A stretch of 7,503 nt of DNA from Bacteroidia bacterium (GCA_012031955.1 JAAURZ010000102.1:1-7503); one strand, 5' to 3'. Shown: positions 1-6,981, numbered from the stretch's first letter. A program made the numbers and translations. The notes: generated by a model from the sequence alone, not told the origin.

Positions 1-360
1 GAGACTGGTAAAGGAATGCCAGGTTGTTGAGGCGCTTCACATTGCCGGAGTCGGTGGCTGCTATTTTTTTGTCAAACTTGCTGATGTACTTCTCTTTCTT
101 CTTTTCAAACTTATCGACGTGATAGCGTTTTTCACCCATATAGTATATCCATACCAGCGGGGCGAAAGGCAGTCCCAGAAACTTGTTGTTGGGCCGTTGT
201 GAATAGAGTTCGCGCAACGCGCCTTCATCGACCGACTTCGGTGCCTGAATATTTGCCGGGTTAGCAGTCGTTCATCATCTTTCAGGTGGCGGGTACCCAT
301 GCACCCTGAAAGGGCGAGCAGGATGATTATAAGAAAATATTTACTTTTAACTGTTATCAA
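1..360 (-). CDS. tamL: TamL/BamA-family outer membrane assembly lipoprotein, N-terminal part, frameshifted, cut by window edge
   Basis: This is the N-terminal ~118 residues of a TamA/BamA-like protein of the Bacteroidota lipoprotein type (TamL), expected to help insert or export outer-membrane material. The start resembles a lipoprotein signal: Lys5 and Lys7, then a hydrophobic run FLIIILLAL, then the lipobox LSGC with Cys20 as the lipidation site. No ATG fits, so I chose the TTG at 358-360. An ATG at 438 would add an unlikely leader and overlap trmH antisense. After Cys20 comes MGTRHLKDDERLLTRQ, as in family members. The frame then breaks at about 250-256, in an AAA run; one added base restores NIQAPKSVDEGALRELYSQR, then the PFAPLVWIYYMGEKRY segment typical of the family, through to position 1. 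The beta-barrel and POTRA parts lie outside the window. Family assignment is from remembered sequence patterns. The frameshift is more likely a sequencing error than real. Confidence 0.72.
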
Positions 361-369
361 GCGCCTGAA

Positions 370-1107
370 ATGATCTCCAAAGCCAAAATCAAGTTCATCA
401 AATCCCTGCAAATAAAGAAATACCGCAAACAGGAGCAATGCTTTGTGGTGGAAGGAGCGAAAAGCGTGCAGGAATTAATCACGTCTTCCTATGAACCGTT
501 GATGGTGATTGGCATGCCCGCGTTCCTGGATGGCATTCGACCGCTGATCGCAAACAAGGAAGTGGAGTTAACGGAGGCAGGTGAAGCCGAGCTGGCAGCG
601 ATGGGCAGTTTTCAGTCCAATACCACCGGCCTGGCGGTGGCGCGCATGAAGCCCAACACGCCCGTGGAGGTGAAACAGGGTGAGTACGCGCTGGCTTTGG
701 ACGACCTGCGCGATCCCGGTAACGTAGGTACGATCATACGCATAGCCGACTGGTACGGCATTAACAAGATCATAGCGTCTGCCGAGACGGCGGATTTTTA
801 CAATCCCAAGGTTGTGACGGCATCCATGGGCTCGTTCACACGTGTGCAGTTCTATTACACCGAACTCTCCGCTTACCTTGTTGGTACAACCCTCCCGGTA
901 TTCGGAGCCTTTCTCGACGGCGAAAATATCCATCAAACTACGTTTGGAGTCGAAGGTATTGTGGTTGTCGGCAACGAATCGAATGGAATATCGGCGGACG
1001 TGGGTGCCACGGTGACGCGCCGCATAACCATTCCGCGCTTCGGCCGGGGAGAGTCGCTGAACGCTGCCATCGCTACGGCAATCATTTGCGACAACCTTCG
1101 CCGCTAG
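370..1107 (+). CDS. TrmH/SpoU-family RNA 2'-O-ribose methyltransferase
   Basis: A complete 245-residue SPOUT enzyme that should transfer a methyl group from S-adenosylmethionine to a ribose 2'-OH of rRNA or tRNA. All three family motifs are present. Motif 1 is LDDLRDPGNVGTIIR at 110-124, with Asn118 and the catalytic Arg124. Motif 2 is VVVGNESNG at 198-206, with Glu203. Motif 3 is IPRFGRGESLNAAIATAI at 221-238, including the SLN that forms the trefoil-knot cofactor site. Residues 1-95 look like the L30e-like substrate-binding domain (QCFVVEGAKSVQEL). The ATG at 370 gives the start MISKAKIKFIKSL usual in Bacteroidota homologues. The exact RNA target (RlmB-like 23S rRNA or a tRNA) cannot be told from sequence. 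It is divergent from tamL, nine bases away, and converges on the downstream transporter with overlapping stop codons. Confidence 0.93.
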   Translation: MISKAKIKFIKSLQIKKYRKQEQCFVVEGAKSVQELITSSYEPLMVIGMPAFLDGIRPLIANKEVELTEAGEAELAAMGSFQSNTTGLAVARMKPNTPVEVKQGEYALALDDLRDPGNVGTIIRIADWYGINKIIASAETADFYNPKVVTASMGSFTRVQFYYTELSAYLVGTTLPVFGAFLDGENIHQTTFGVEGIVVVGNESNGISADVGATVTRRITIPRFGRGESLNAAIATAIICDNLRR

Positions 1108-1889
1108 AAGAACGACTGACTTTCTGCCGAGGCGTCCGCTGAGATTTTGTGGGCGGCTTCCTTGCCTAGGTACTTGTCGATTATGTTGTGGCCAAGGTAA
1201 ATGAGCGGCGTAAGCGCAATGGCCACCGCGAACTTATAGAGGTAGTTGGTGATGCCAATGGCCACAATTTGTCGCGTTGTAAACACACCCGAAAAGGCAA
1301 TGAACAATACAACGTAGCTGTCTATGAACTGCGATACGAGCGTGGAGCCGGTAGCCCGCAGCCACAAGTGTTTAGCGCCGGTAATGGCCTTCAGCCGTTG
1401 GAATACAAACACGTCGACCAACTGGCCGACGAGAAAGGCAGTTAGCGATCCTAGTATGATGCGCAACCCCTGCCCGAATATTTTTCCAAAGGCATAGTCG
1501 ATGTTAAATGCGTTGCCGGCGGCATCCTTACTGTTGGCATCGAGCCACCACTGCGCCGGTGGCAGGCCTATGGTAAGAAAGATGATGAGGAACGCGTAGG
1601 CAATTAGTGCGGCGGTCAGGTAGCTGATGCGCTTCACCCCGGGCTTGCCGAAATATTCATTGATGAGGTCGGTAGTGATGAACACCACGGGCCAGATAAC
1701 CACACCGGCGGTAAGGTTGAAGTCCATGGTGAAACCGAGTATCTGCAGGTTGGCGGGTTGAAGGCCCACGGTGGACTCGGCGGAAAAAATCTTGGTGCCG
1801 ATCATTTCCGCCAGCAAGGCGTTGGTGAGAAATATTCCGGATAGAATAATGAACAGCCGGTTCTTCTTTTGCTCGAGCGTAATTTGCAT
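1104..1889 (-). CDS. yhhQ: Queuosine precursor transporter, YhhQ/VUT family
   Basis: A complete 261-residue inner-membrane protein of the VUT (DUF165) family. E. coli YhhQ of this family imports preQ0/preQ1 for making the queuosine base in tRNA anticodons. Visible are about six hydrophobic segments (roughly 12-30, 58-73, 89-108, 141-163, 185-202 and 207-231), the family signature WPVVFITTDLINEYFG at 66-81, GQLVDVFVFQRLK at 155-167, and LRATGSTLVSQFIDSYVV at 177-194. The Asp/Asn/Glu residues in the first signature and the Gln/Asp pairs are the polar positions conserved within membrane segments. The tail is Ser/Ala-rich. Its ATG is 24 bases after the RNase Z stop, so the two are probably co-transcribed. 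Its last codons run into the shared CTAG with the convergent methyltransferase. Specificity for preQ0, preQ1 or queuine is inferred from the family only. Confidence 0.9.
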   Translation of the reverse strand: MQITLEQKKNRLFIILSGIFLTNALLAEMIGTKIFSAESTVGLQPANLQILGFTMDFNLTAGVVIWPVVFITTDLINEYFGKPGVKRISYLTAALIAYAFLIIFLTIGLPPAQWWLDANSKDAAGNAFNIDYAFGKIFGQGLRIILGSLTAFLVGQLVDVFVFQRLKAITGAKHLWLRATGSTLVSQFIDSYVVLFIAFSGVFTTRQIVAIGITNYLYKFAVAIALTPLIYLGHNIIDKYLGKEAAHKISADASAESQSFF

Positions 1890-1913
1890 CGATGAAAATA
1901 AACAATTCCGGCG

Positions 1914-2831
1914 TTACTCCTGCAAGGAATATATTTCTCCCTCTATGGACAACCGGGAGTTTGGAAATACCTGCCGGGCTTCGCGGAGAATGGGCTCCAG
2001 GTCTTTGTAGCGCGCCGAGTAATGGCCGAGCAGCAGTTGGCTCGCGTTGGCCTTGCTGGCGATGGTGGCCGCCTGCGCCGCCGTGCTGTGGCACGTTGCT
2101 TCGGCTTTGGCTCGTTCGTCTTCGCCAAAAGTGGCCTCGTGGTAGAGCAGGTCTACGCCGGCAATTTGCGAAAGCATGCCTTCATTGTAAGCGGTGTCGG
2201 AGCAGTATGCATAGCTGCGCGACTTGCGCGGTTCAAGCGTGAGGTCTTTGTTTCTATGGAGTAGCTGGCCCGCGTCGTCGAGCACATCTTCGCCGCGTTT
2301 GAGGGCCGCCAGTTGTTGCAGCTTCAGCCCCGCAGGCAGCGTATCCTTGTCGATGCGGCGCGGCTTCGTTTTCTCCCTGAAAAGAAAACCGCAGCAAGGG
2401 ATGCGATGTATCAATGGAATGGTTTCGACGGCAAGGAGATCGTCTTCGAAGATGACGGCGGGTGATTCGTGATCGAAGCAGTGGTATATAATGCGGTAGC
2501 CCGGCACCGACTGCGCGTGCCGGAGTTGCACGGTTACAATTTCGTCGAGGCCGGGAGGGCCGTGCAAGTGCAAGTCGTTGGTGCGGCGTTGCAAATGCAT
2601 GGTGAAGAGGAGGCCCATGAGCCCGAGGTAGTGGTCGCCATGGAGGTGGCTGATCAGGATGTGATTGATTCTGTGAAAGTGAACCTGAAACTTGAGCAAT
2701 TGCATTTGCACCGCTTCGCCACAATCGACGAGGAAGTGCTTGTTCTCTATGGAGACGAGCTGGGCCGAGGGGTAGCGGCCGTAAGCGGGAAGCGCGCCGC
2801 TGGAACCGAGTATGGTAATTTGAAAACTCAT
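1914..2831 (-). CDS. rnz: Ribonuclease Z (tRNA 3'-end processing endonuclease)
   Basis: A complete 305-residue metallo-beta-lactamase-fold nuclease, the usual bacterial short-form RNase Z length. It cuts the 3' trailer from tRNA precursors. The fold starts with SFQITILGSSGALPAYGRYP. The zinc site is intact: HLHGDH at 62-67 (His62, His64, Asp66, His67), His142 in LIHRIPCCGFLF, Asp212 in YCSDTAY, and His270 in LLLGHYSARY. His248 lies in the conserved CHSTAAQAATIA segment. LVDCGE at 35-39 is also typical. I chose the ATG at 2829-2831, which begins at the conserved MSFQITILG; the longer open frame to 2888 would start inside the upstream terminator hairpin and adds an unlikely leader. The STAS gene lies upstream, separated by a terminator. 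The transporter gene follows 24 bases downstream. Confidence 0.96.
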   Translation of the reverse strand: MSFQITILGSSGALPAYGRYPSAQLVSIENKHFLVDCGEAVQMQLLKFQVHFHRINHILISHLHGDHYLGLMGLLFTMHLQRRTNDLHLHGPPGLDEIVTVQLRHAQSVPGYRIIYHCFDHESPAVIFEDDLLAVETIPLIHRIPCCGFLFREKTKPRRIDKDTLPAGLKLQQLAALKRGEDVLDDAGQLLHRNKDLTLEPRKSRSYAYCSDTAYNEGMLSQIAGVDLLYHEATFGEDERAKAEATCHSTAAQAATIASKANASQLLLGHYSARYKDLEPILREARQVFPNSRLSIEGEIYSLQE

Positions 2832-2845
2832 TCGAAGTTGCAGCC

Positions 2846-2881
2846 AAAAAGAAAATGACCAAACCTCGTGGGCCTGGTCAT
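2846..2881 (-). terminator. Intrinsic terminator after the STAS gene
   Basis: On the minus strand, ATGACCAGGCC pairs with GGTTTGGTCAT around the five-base loop CACGA, an 11-pair stem that includes two G-U pairs. It is followed at once by TTTTCTTTTT. The same sequence read on the plus strand loses the G-U pairs (A-C mismatches) and has no downstream T run, so the signal is strand-specific. It lies 25 bases after the STAS stop codon and ends 15 bases before the rnz start, so it probably ends the MORN_2-purC-STAS transcript. Confidence 0.82.
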
Positions 2882-2905
2882 CGCACATTTATTTTTAGTA
2901 ACGGA

Positions 2906-3286
2906 TCAGTTGCCGTTCTTGTCTTTCAGGTCACGTTCAATCTCGTGCATGAACACGGTATCGATTGCTTCTTCCACGGTGGGTAGAATGTTCAACACGC
3001 TGTCGAGCTGGGAGATTTTGATAAGCTTCAGCGTGTGGTCTGAGAGGCAGGCGAGAACGAAAATTCCGCCGTCTTCCTGCACAATGCGGTTACCCACCAG
3101 CAGGGCGCTGAGACCCGATGAATCTGTATAGCGTACTTCTGAAAGATCGAGGATGATGTTCTTCACGCCTTCGGCGTGGAGTGTTATAAGCTCCGACTTC
3201 AGGCCGGGGGCGACGCTGGAGTCCAACTTCTCTTCGTGCAGGCGCAGCAGGCTGTATTTCTCCTGCTTGTCGATCGTATACTTCAT
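2906..3286 (-). CDS. STAS-domain protein, anti-sigma factor antagonist-like
   Basis: A complete 126-residue single-domain STAS protein of the SpoIIAA/RsbV type. Such proteins bind a serine kinase/anti-sigma factor and are switched off by phosphorylation. The phosphorylation motif is clear: VRYTDSSGLSALLVGNR at 51-67, where the second Ser of DSSG (Ser57) matches the SpoIIAA phospho-site. The core order also fits: an N-terminal strand pair (MKYTIDKQEKYSLLRLHEEKL in two parts), a helix, the strand NIILDLSEV at 43-51, then IFVLACLSDHTLKLIKIS. The C-terminal ~10 residues are charged and probably disordered. No RsbW-like kinase or sigma factor is visible here, so its partner must be encoded elsewhere. 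It starts 64 bases after the purC stop; that gap holds no convincing promoter or terminator, which suggests co-transcription with purC. Confidence 0.9.
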   Translation of the reverse strand: MKYTIDKQEKYSLLRLHEEKLDSSVAPGLKSELITLHAEGVKNIILDLSEVRYTDSSGLSALLVGNRIVQEDGGIFVLACLSDHTLKLIKISQLDSVLNILPTVEEAIDTVFMHEIERDLKDKNGN

Positions 3287-3350
3287 TGTTCTTTTGTTTC
3301 TGGTATGGAGGATGCCACGCAGTACCTGTCAACAGACGTCCCGGATGCGG

Positions 3351-4318
3351 TCAAATCCTGATTTTTCTGGCTCCTAAGTTAACGGAATTTATCGAATTCG
3401 ATAGGTTTTGCTCTATCCTTTGGGAAATGGCTCCGTAATCCAGGGGCTCCAGTTCCTGGCCGCGCACCTGCCGGTACAGTTCCCGGTAACGGTCGGCAAT
3501 CATCTTTACGATATCGTCCGTCATTTCAGGTACTTGCTGGCCTTCTTTGCCCTGGAAGCCGTTTTCGATCAGCCACTGCCGCACGAATTCTTTGGAAAGT
3601 TGTTTTTGAGGTTCGCCTGTTTGCTGGCGTCCGGCGTAGCCCTCTGCGTAAAAGTAGCGCGATGAGTCCGGGGTATGCACTTCGTCAATAAGGTAGATGA
3701 TGCCGTCGTGCTTGCCGAACTCGTATTTGGTGTCGACCAGTATCAGCCCGCGCGCGCGGCCAGTTCGGTGCCCTTGGCGAACAACGTAAGCGCGTAGCGC
3801 TCAAGCTGGCCATAGTCTGCCTCGCTCACCAGGCCCCGGCGAATTATTTCCCCGCGCGAAATATCTTCATCGTGGCCCACTTTCGCCTTGGTGGTGGGCG
3901 TGATGATGGGGTTGGGAAGCTTGTCGTTTTCTTTTAGTCCGTCGGGCAGTGGCACACCGCACAACGTGCGCTTGCCTGCTTTGTACTCTCGCGCTGCATG
4001 GCCGGCTAGGTAGCCGCGCACAACCATTTCCACAGGAAAGGCATCGCATTTGAAACCGATGGTCACGTTGGGATCCGGCGTGCCGATCACCCAGTTGGGC
4101 ACGAGGTCTTTGGTCTGTTCGAGGTTGTATGCTGCAATCTGGTTAAGAATGCGCCCCTTGTCGGGAATAGCACGAGGCAAAATTACGTCGAATGCTGAGA
4201 TGCGGTCGGTGGCCACCAGGGCCATCAGGTCGCCGAAGTAGTACACATCGCGTACCTTTCCGCGATAAAAGCCCGTCTGGCCCTGAAATCGATAGTTGGT
4301 TTCTTTGATTGCGTCCAT
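3351..4318 (-). CDS. purC: Phosphoribosylaminoimidazole-succinocarboxamide synthase (SAICAR synthetase), one frameshift
   Basis: This enzyme joins CAIR and aspartate, with ATP, to give SAICAR in purine synthesis. About 322 residues are recovered after one correction, a length fitting the long, yeast Ade1-like form. Motifs seen are YRGKVRDVY at 18-26, DRISAFD at 38-44, [15 protein letters not shown] at 98-112, and [18 protein letters not shown] at 137-154. After the break come [12 protein letters not shown], then [16 protein letters not shown] and ALT-like C-terminal helices. The first frame stops at 3743-3745, just after AARAG. The second frame continues with [10 protein letters not shown], so one base is missing at about 3747-3760 within a run of alternating C and G. 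An inserted G giving [16 protein letters not shown] would match the family. The start ATG overlaps the MORN_2 stop (TAATG), suggesting translational coupling. The gene is probably intact in the organism. Confidence 0.9.
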
Positions 4319-5640
4319 TATTGCTGGGTGGCCTCTTTGGTTTCTACCATGAGTCCGGCCCTAAAAATAATGGTTCTCAGCAAATTTCCCTGCTCGTCGT
4401 ATTCCTTCCACGTTTTATGTTTTTTGTCGGCCGCGTACTCGCCCTGCTCCTTTACTTTTCCATCGGCGTAGTAGGCCGTGTAGGGGCCGTGCTTGCGATG
4501 GTTCCGGTTTCACCTGTTGACGCTACGGTGCCATTTTCAAAATAGGTTTTGAAAGGGCCATTGAGCAGATCGAATTTGAAGGCCTCTTCGCGTTGCACCT
4601 TGCCCGTGCTATAGTAGGTATAGCGGGTGCCGTGGCGCTTGCCATTTTCGTATGATTCTTTTACATGCACGATCTTGCCGTCGTCAAAATAGAAGAGCCA
4701 TGTGCCGCCCGGCTTGCCGTCGATGAATTTCCTTTCACTCACCAACTTGCCGTCTTCGGTGTAAGTGAGTTCGGTCAACTCTTTCAGGTTTCCCGACGCC
4801 GACTCTTTTACTTTTACCTTGCCGCCGTGGTAGTACTCGTAATTGACGCCGCTCTTTTTGCCCGACTCATAGTTGAACTTGTGTTGAATGCTGCCGTCTG
4901 TAAAGTAGCCCGTGTTGGGCCCGTGCAATTGACCGTTTTTGAATCCGCCCTCCAGTAGCAGGTGCCCTTCGTCGTCGTACGATTTGTACTGGCCATGTTT
5001 GGCACCGTTTTGCATGGTCGATACAGTTTCAAGCTGGCCGTTGGGGTAATATGTTTTGTAGAATCCGGTGGCGATGCCATCGGTGTAGCTGGCTTCGCTT
5101 TGCAGTTTGCCATCGTCGAAATAGGCGCGAGTGGCGCCGTTCGGCTTTCCGCCTTTGTATTCAATTTCCTTTTTCACCGCGCCGTTAGCATAGAATTCTT
5201 TTACGAGCCCTTCGAGCTTCCCCTTGTTGAAGTAGGATTCGCCGCGCTTCTGGCCGTTGTCGAAATACAACGACACGCTGTCGGTGAGCTTGTCGTTGTC
5301 GTAAGTGCCCTTTTGTACGGGTGTGCCGTTTTCGTCATACACTTCTACCGGGCCCTGGCGGATGCCCTGCACGAAGGTGATCTTGCGCGCCAGCTTTCCG
5401 TTTTCGTGGTATTCGAGAAACACGCCGGACTTCTTGCCATCGTCGAAGGTGCCGTCCACCATCAGCCTTCCATTTTCATAAAACCGTTGATAGCGCCCTA
5501 CCAGCAAATTCGGCATCCTGGTTGGAGACGTGGAATACTTCCTGAAGCTGACGTTGCGGGTAGTAGGTGCGCACTTCTTTTTGCGCGAGTGCCGAAAGGC
5601 CCGCGAACAAGGCGATGAGGGTGATGCTGAACGGTTTCAT
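4318..5640 (-). CDS. Secreted MORN_2 (YwqK-type) repeat protein, two compensating frameshifts
   Basis: A predicted exported protein of about 440 residues made almost entirely of tandem MORN_2 repeats. The start MKPFSITLIALFAGLSALAQ is a signal peptide with probable cleavage after Ala19. About sixteen units of 23-24 residues follow, of the form G-x-x-x-x-Y-x-x-x-G-K-x-x-x-E-x-x-Y-x-x-G-K-x-x. Examples are GRYQRFYENGRL, GQYKSYDDEGHL and GPYTAYYADGKV. Two frame breaks occur. Near 5505-5520 the signal-peptide frame (reading VSNQDA) passes to the frame reading LLVGRYQRFYENG. Near 4500-4510, FENGTVASTGETG passes back to NHRKHGPYTAYYADG. The shifts cancel (one extra base, one missing base), so the ATG and the TAA at 4318-4320 are in the same frame. 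The repeats probably form a long beta-hairpin rod. The partner or role is unknown, and the name antitoxin sometimes given to YwqK relatives should not be read as function here. Confidence 0.85.
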
Positions 5641-5657
5641 AGCTGGAATAGGTTACA

Positions 5658-5689
5658 CAAAAATAAAAACAGCCATGCGAATAACGCAA
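5658..5689 (-). promoter_or_regulatory. Possible Bacteroidota-type promoter for the MORN_2-purC-STAS unit
   Basis: On the minus strand TATTTTTG (5658-5665) matches the Bacteroidota -7 consensus TAnnTTTG, with a TTG at 5687-5689 after a 21-base spacer. The MORN_2 start lies 17 bases downstream. The caveat is serious: the same bases are the T-run and stem of the thiolase terminator, so the match to a T-rich consensus may be accidental. Some promoter is needed if the terminator works, and no better candidate is seen in the 81-base gap. Confidence 0.4.
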
Positions 5690-5696
5690 GGCCGTT
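5658..5696 (-). terminator. Intrinsic terminator after the thiolase gene
   Basis: On the minus strand AACGGCCTTGCG pairs with CGCATGGCTGTT around the loop TTATT. This gives a 12-position stem with one T-T mismatch and one G-U pair. It is followed by TTTATTTTTG. The hairpin begins 25 bases after the thiolase stop codon, a normal spacing. The T-run is interrupted by a single A. Confidence 0.75.
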
Positions 5697-5721
5697 GGCG
5701 ATGTTGTGCCACGGTAGCCGG

Positions 5722-6899
5722 TCAGACGTTTTCCAGCACGATGGCAGAGGCGCCGCCGCCGCCGTTGCAGATGCCGGCAACGCCAATTGACTTCTGGTTC
5801 TGCTTCAACACGTTGAGCAGCGTAGTGGTGATGCGTGCGCCCGACGCGCCCAGCGGGTGGCCGAGGGCTACTGCGCCGCCGTTCACATTTACGCGTTGCG
5901 GATCCAGGCCCAGCTTCATATTGTTGGCGATGGCGACGGCCGAAAACGCTTCGTTGATTTCGTAGCAATCCACCTTGCTCTTGTCAATGCCGGCGCGCTT
6001 CAGTGCGAGCGGGATGGCGAGCGATGGCGTGGTGGTGAACCACATGGGATCTTGGGCGGCGTCTGCATAGGCGAGTATTTTCGCGAGTGGTTTTATTCCG
6101 AGCGCATCGGCCTTTGCCTTGCTCATGAGCACCAGCGCCGAGGCACCGTCGTTCAATGTGGATGCGTTCGCGGCTGTTACCGTACCATCTTTGCCGAACA
6201 CCGGACGAAGCGTGGGAATTTTTTCCATGTTTACGTTCTTGTACTCCTCATCCTCGGCAATTTGTGTAATATTTCCTTTGCGGTCTGTGATCGACACGGG
6301 TATGACTTCATCGCTGAACTTGCTGTTCTTCCATGCGTCGGCCGAGCGCTTGTACGAATTTATCGCATAGGCGTCCTGTTCTTCGCGCGAATGTTCATTT
6401 CCTTCGCGGTGTTGTCGGCGCAAACACCCATTGCGCAGTGGTTGTACACATCGGTGAGGCCGTCGTACTGCAGGCCGTCGAGCAGTTCGCCGTGGCCGTA
6501 CTTGTAGCCCGTGCGTGCCTTCATCAGATAGTACGGTATGTTGGACATGCTCTCCATGCCGCCCGCGATCACCATGTCGTTTTGCCCAAGTTGTATGGAT
6601 TGCGCACCGAGCATAACAGCTTTCATTCCGGAAGCGCACACCTTGTTAATGAGCGTACAGGGTACGTTGAAGCCAATGCCGGCTCCTGCAGCCACTTGTG
6701 TGGCTGGCGCCTGCCCTAGACCTGCGCTGATCACGTTGCCGACAAACACTTCCTGTATTTCGGTGGCGTCGAGCCCCAATTTTTCGAGCGCTGCTTTGTA
6801 TGCTGCGGCGCCTAATTGTACAGCAGTGAGTGAAGAGAGCGCGCCGCCAAAGCTGCCAATAGGCGTGCGCACTGCGGACACGATATAGACTTCGTTCAT
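5722..6899 (-). CDS. Acetyl-CoA acetyltransferase (thiolase II), one frameshift
   Basis: A thiolase that reversibly condenses two acetyl-CoA to acetoacetyl-CoA, or cleaves acetoacetyl-CoA. It is 392 residues after one correction, the normal length. It resembles the mitochondrial ACAT1/biosynthetic thiolase type rather than long-chain FadA: VRTPIGSFGG near the start, INKVCASGMKA with nucleophile Cys88, AGGMESMSN at 112-120, NEAF at 316-319, GGAVALGHPLGASGAR with His348, and CNGGGGAS with the second active-site Cys378. The frame breaks at about 6388-6392. The first frame reads CADNTAKEMNI and ends in a spurious tail; the second continues REEQDAYAINSYKRSADAW. One added T gives ISREEQDAYA, the canonical thiolase sequence, so a lost base in a T run is the likely cause. 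The ATG at 6897-6899 starts at MNEVYIVSAVRTP. It has its own promoter upstream and a terminator downstream, so it is probably monocistronic. Confidence 0.92.
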
Positions 6900-6950
6900 G
6901 GGATGATATATATGTTATAAAAGGAGTATACCTAACACTTACTAGGAACG

Positions 6951-6981
6951 CAAAAGTAGGGGGTTGGATGGAGAGTTCAAA
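6951..6981 (-). promoter_or_regulatory. Bacteroidota-type promoter of the thiolase gene
   Basis: On the minus strand TACTTTTG (6951-6958) is an exact match to the -7 consensus TAnnTTTG. TTTG (6978-6981) sits upstream with a 19-base spacer, which is the typical -33/-7 arrangement. Transcription would start near 6943-6945, giving a leader of about 45 bases. The leader is A/T-rich and lacks a Shine-Dalgarno sequence, as is common in this phylum. Confidence 0.75.

Noticed and set aside
2254..2862. 202-residue Arg/Pro-rich open frame on the minus strand
   Set aside because: It is another frame of rnz; the composition is typical of an out-of-frame reading of a GC-rich gene.
3320..3326. TTGACA-like -35 box on the minus strand before the STAS gene
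   Set aside because: There is no matching -10 and no TAnnTTTG downstream, and sigma-70 consensus of the E. coli type is not the rule in Bacteroidota.
3287..3350. Possible terminator between purC and the STAS gene
   Set aside because: Only four-pair stems without a T-run are seen there.
4452..5516. MORN_2/YwqK protein as the antitoxin of a toxin-antitoxin pair
   Set aside because: It has a signal peptide, is long, and its neighbours are purC and a thiolase; no toxin candidate is present.
4962..5618. 218-residue open frame on the plus strand
   Set aside because: It is antisense to the MORN_2 repeats, has no recognisable motif and reflects the repetitive, high-GC minus-strand gene.
3747..6392. 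Programmed ribosomal frameshifting as the reason for the frame breaks
   Set aside because: No X-XXY-YYZ slippery heptamer followed by a structure is visible at the sites, the directions differ, and the families are not known to use it.
5857..6507. 216-residue open frame on the plus strand
   Set aside because: It is a shadow of the thiolase gene, which carries all catalytic motifs on the other strand.
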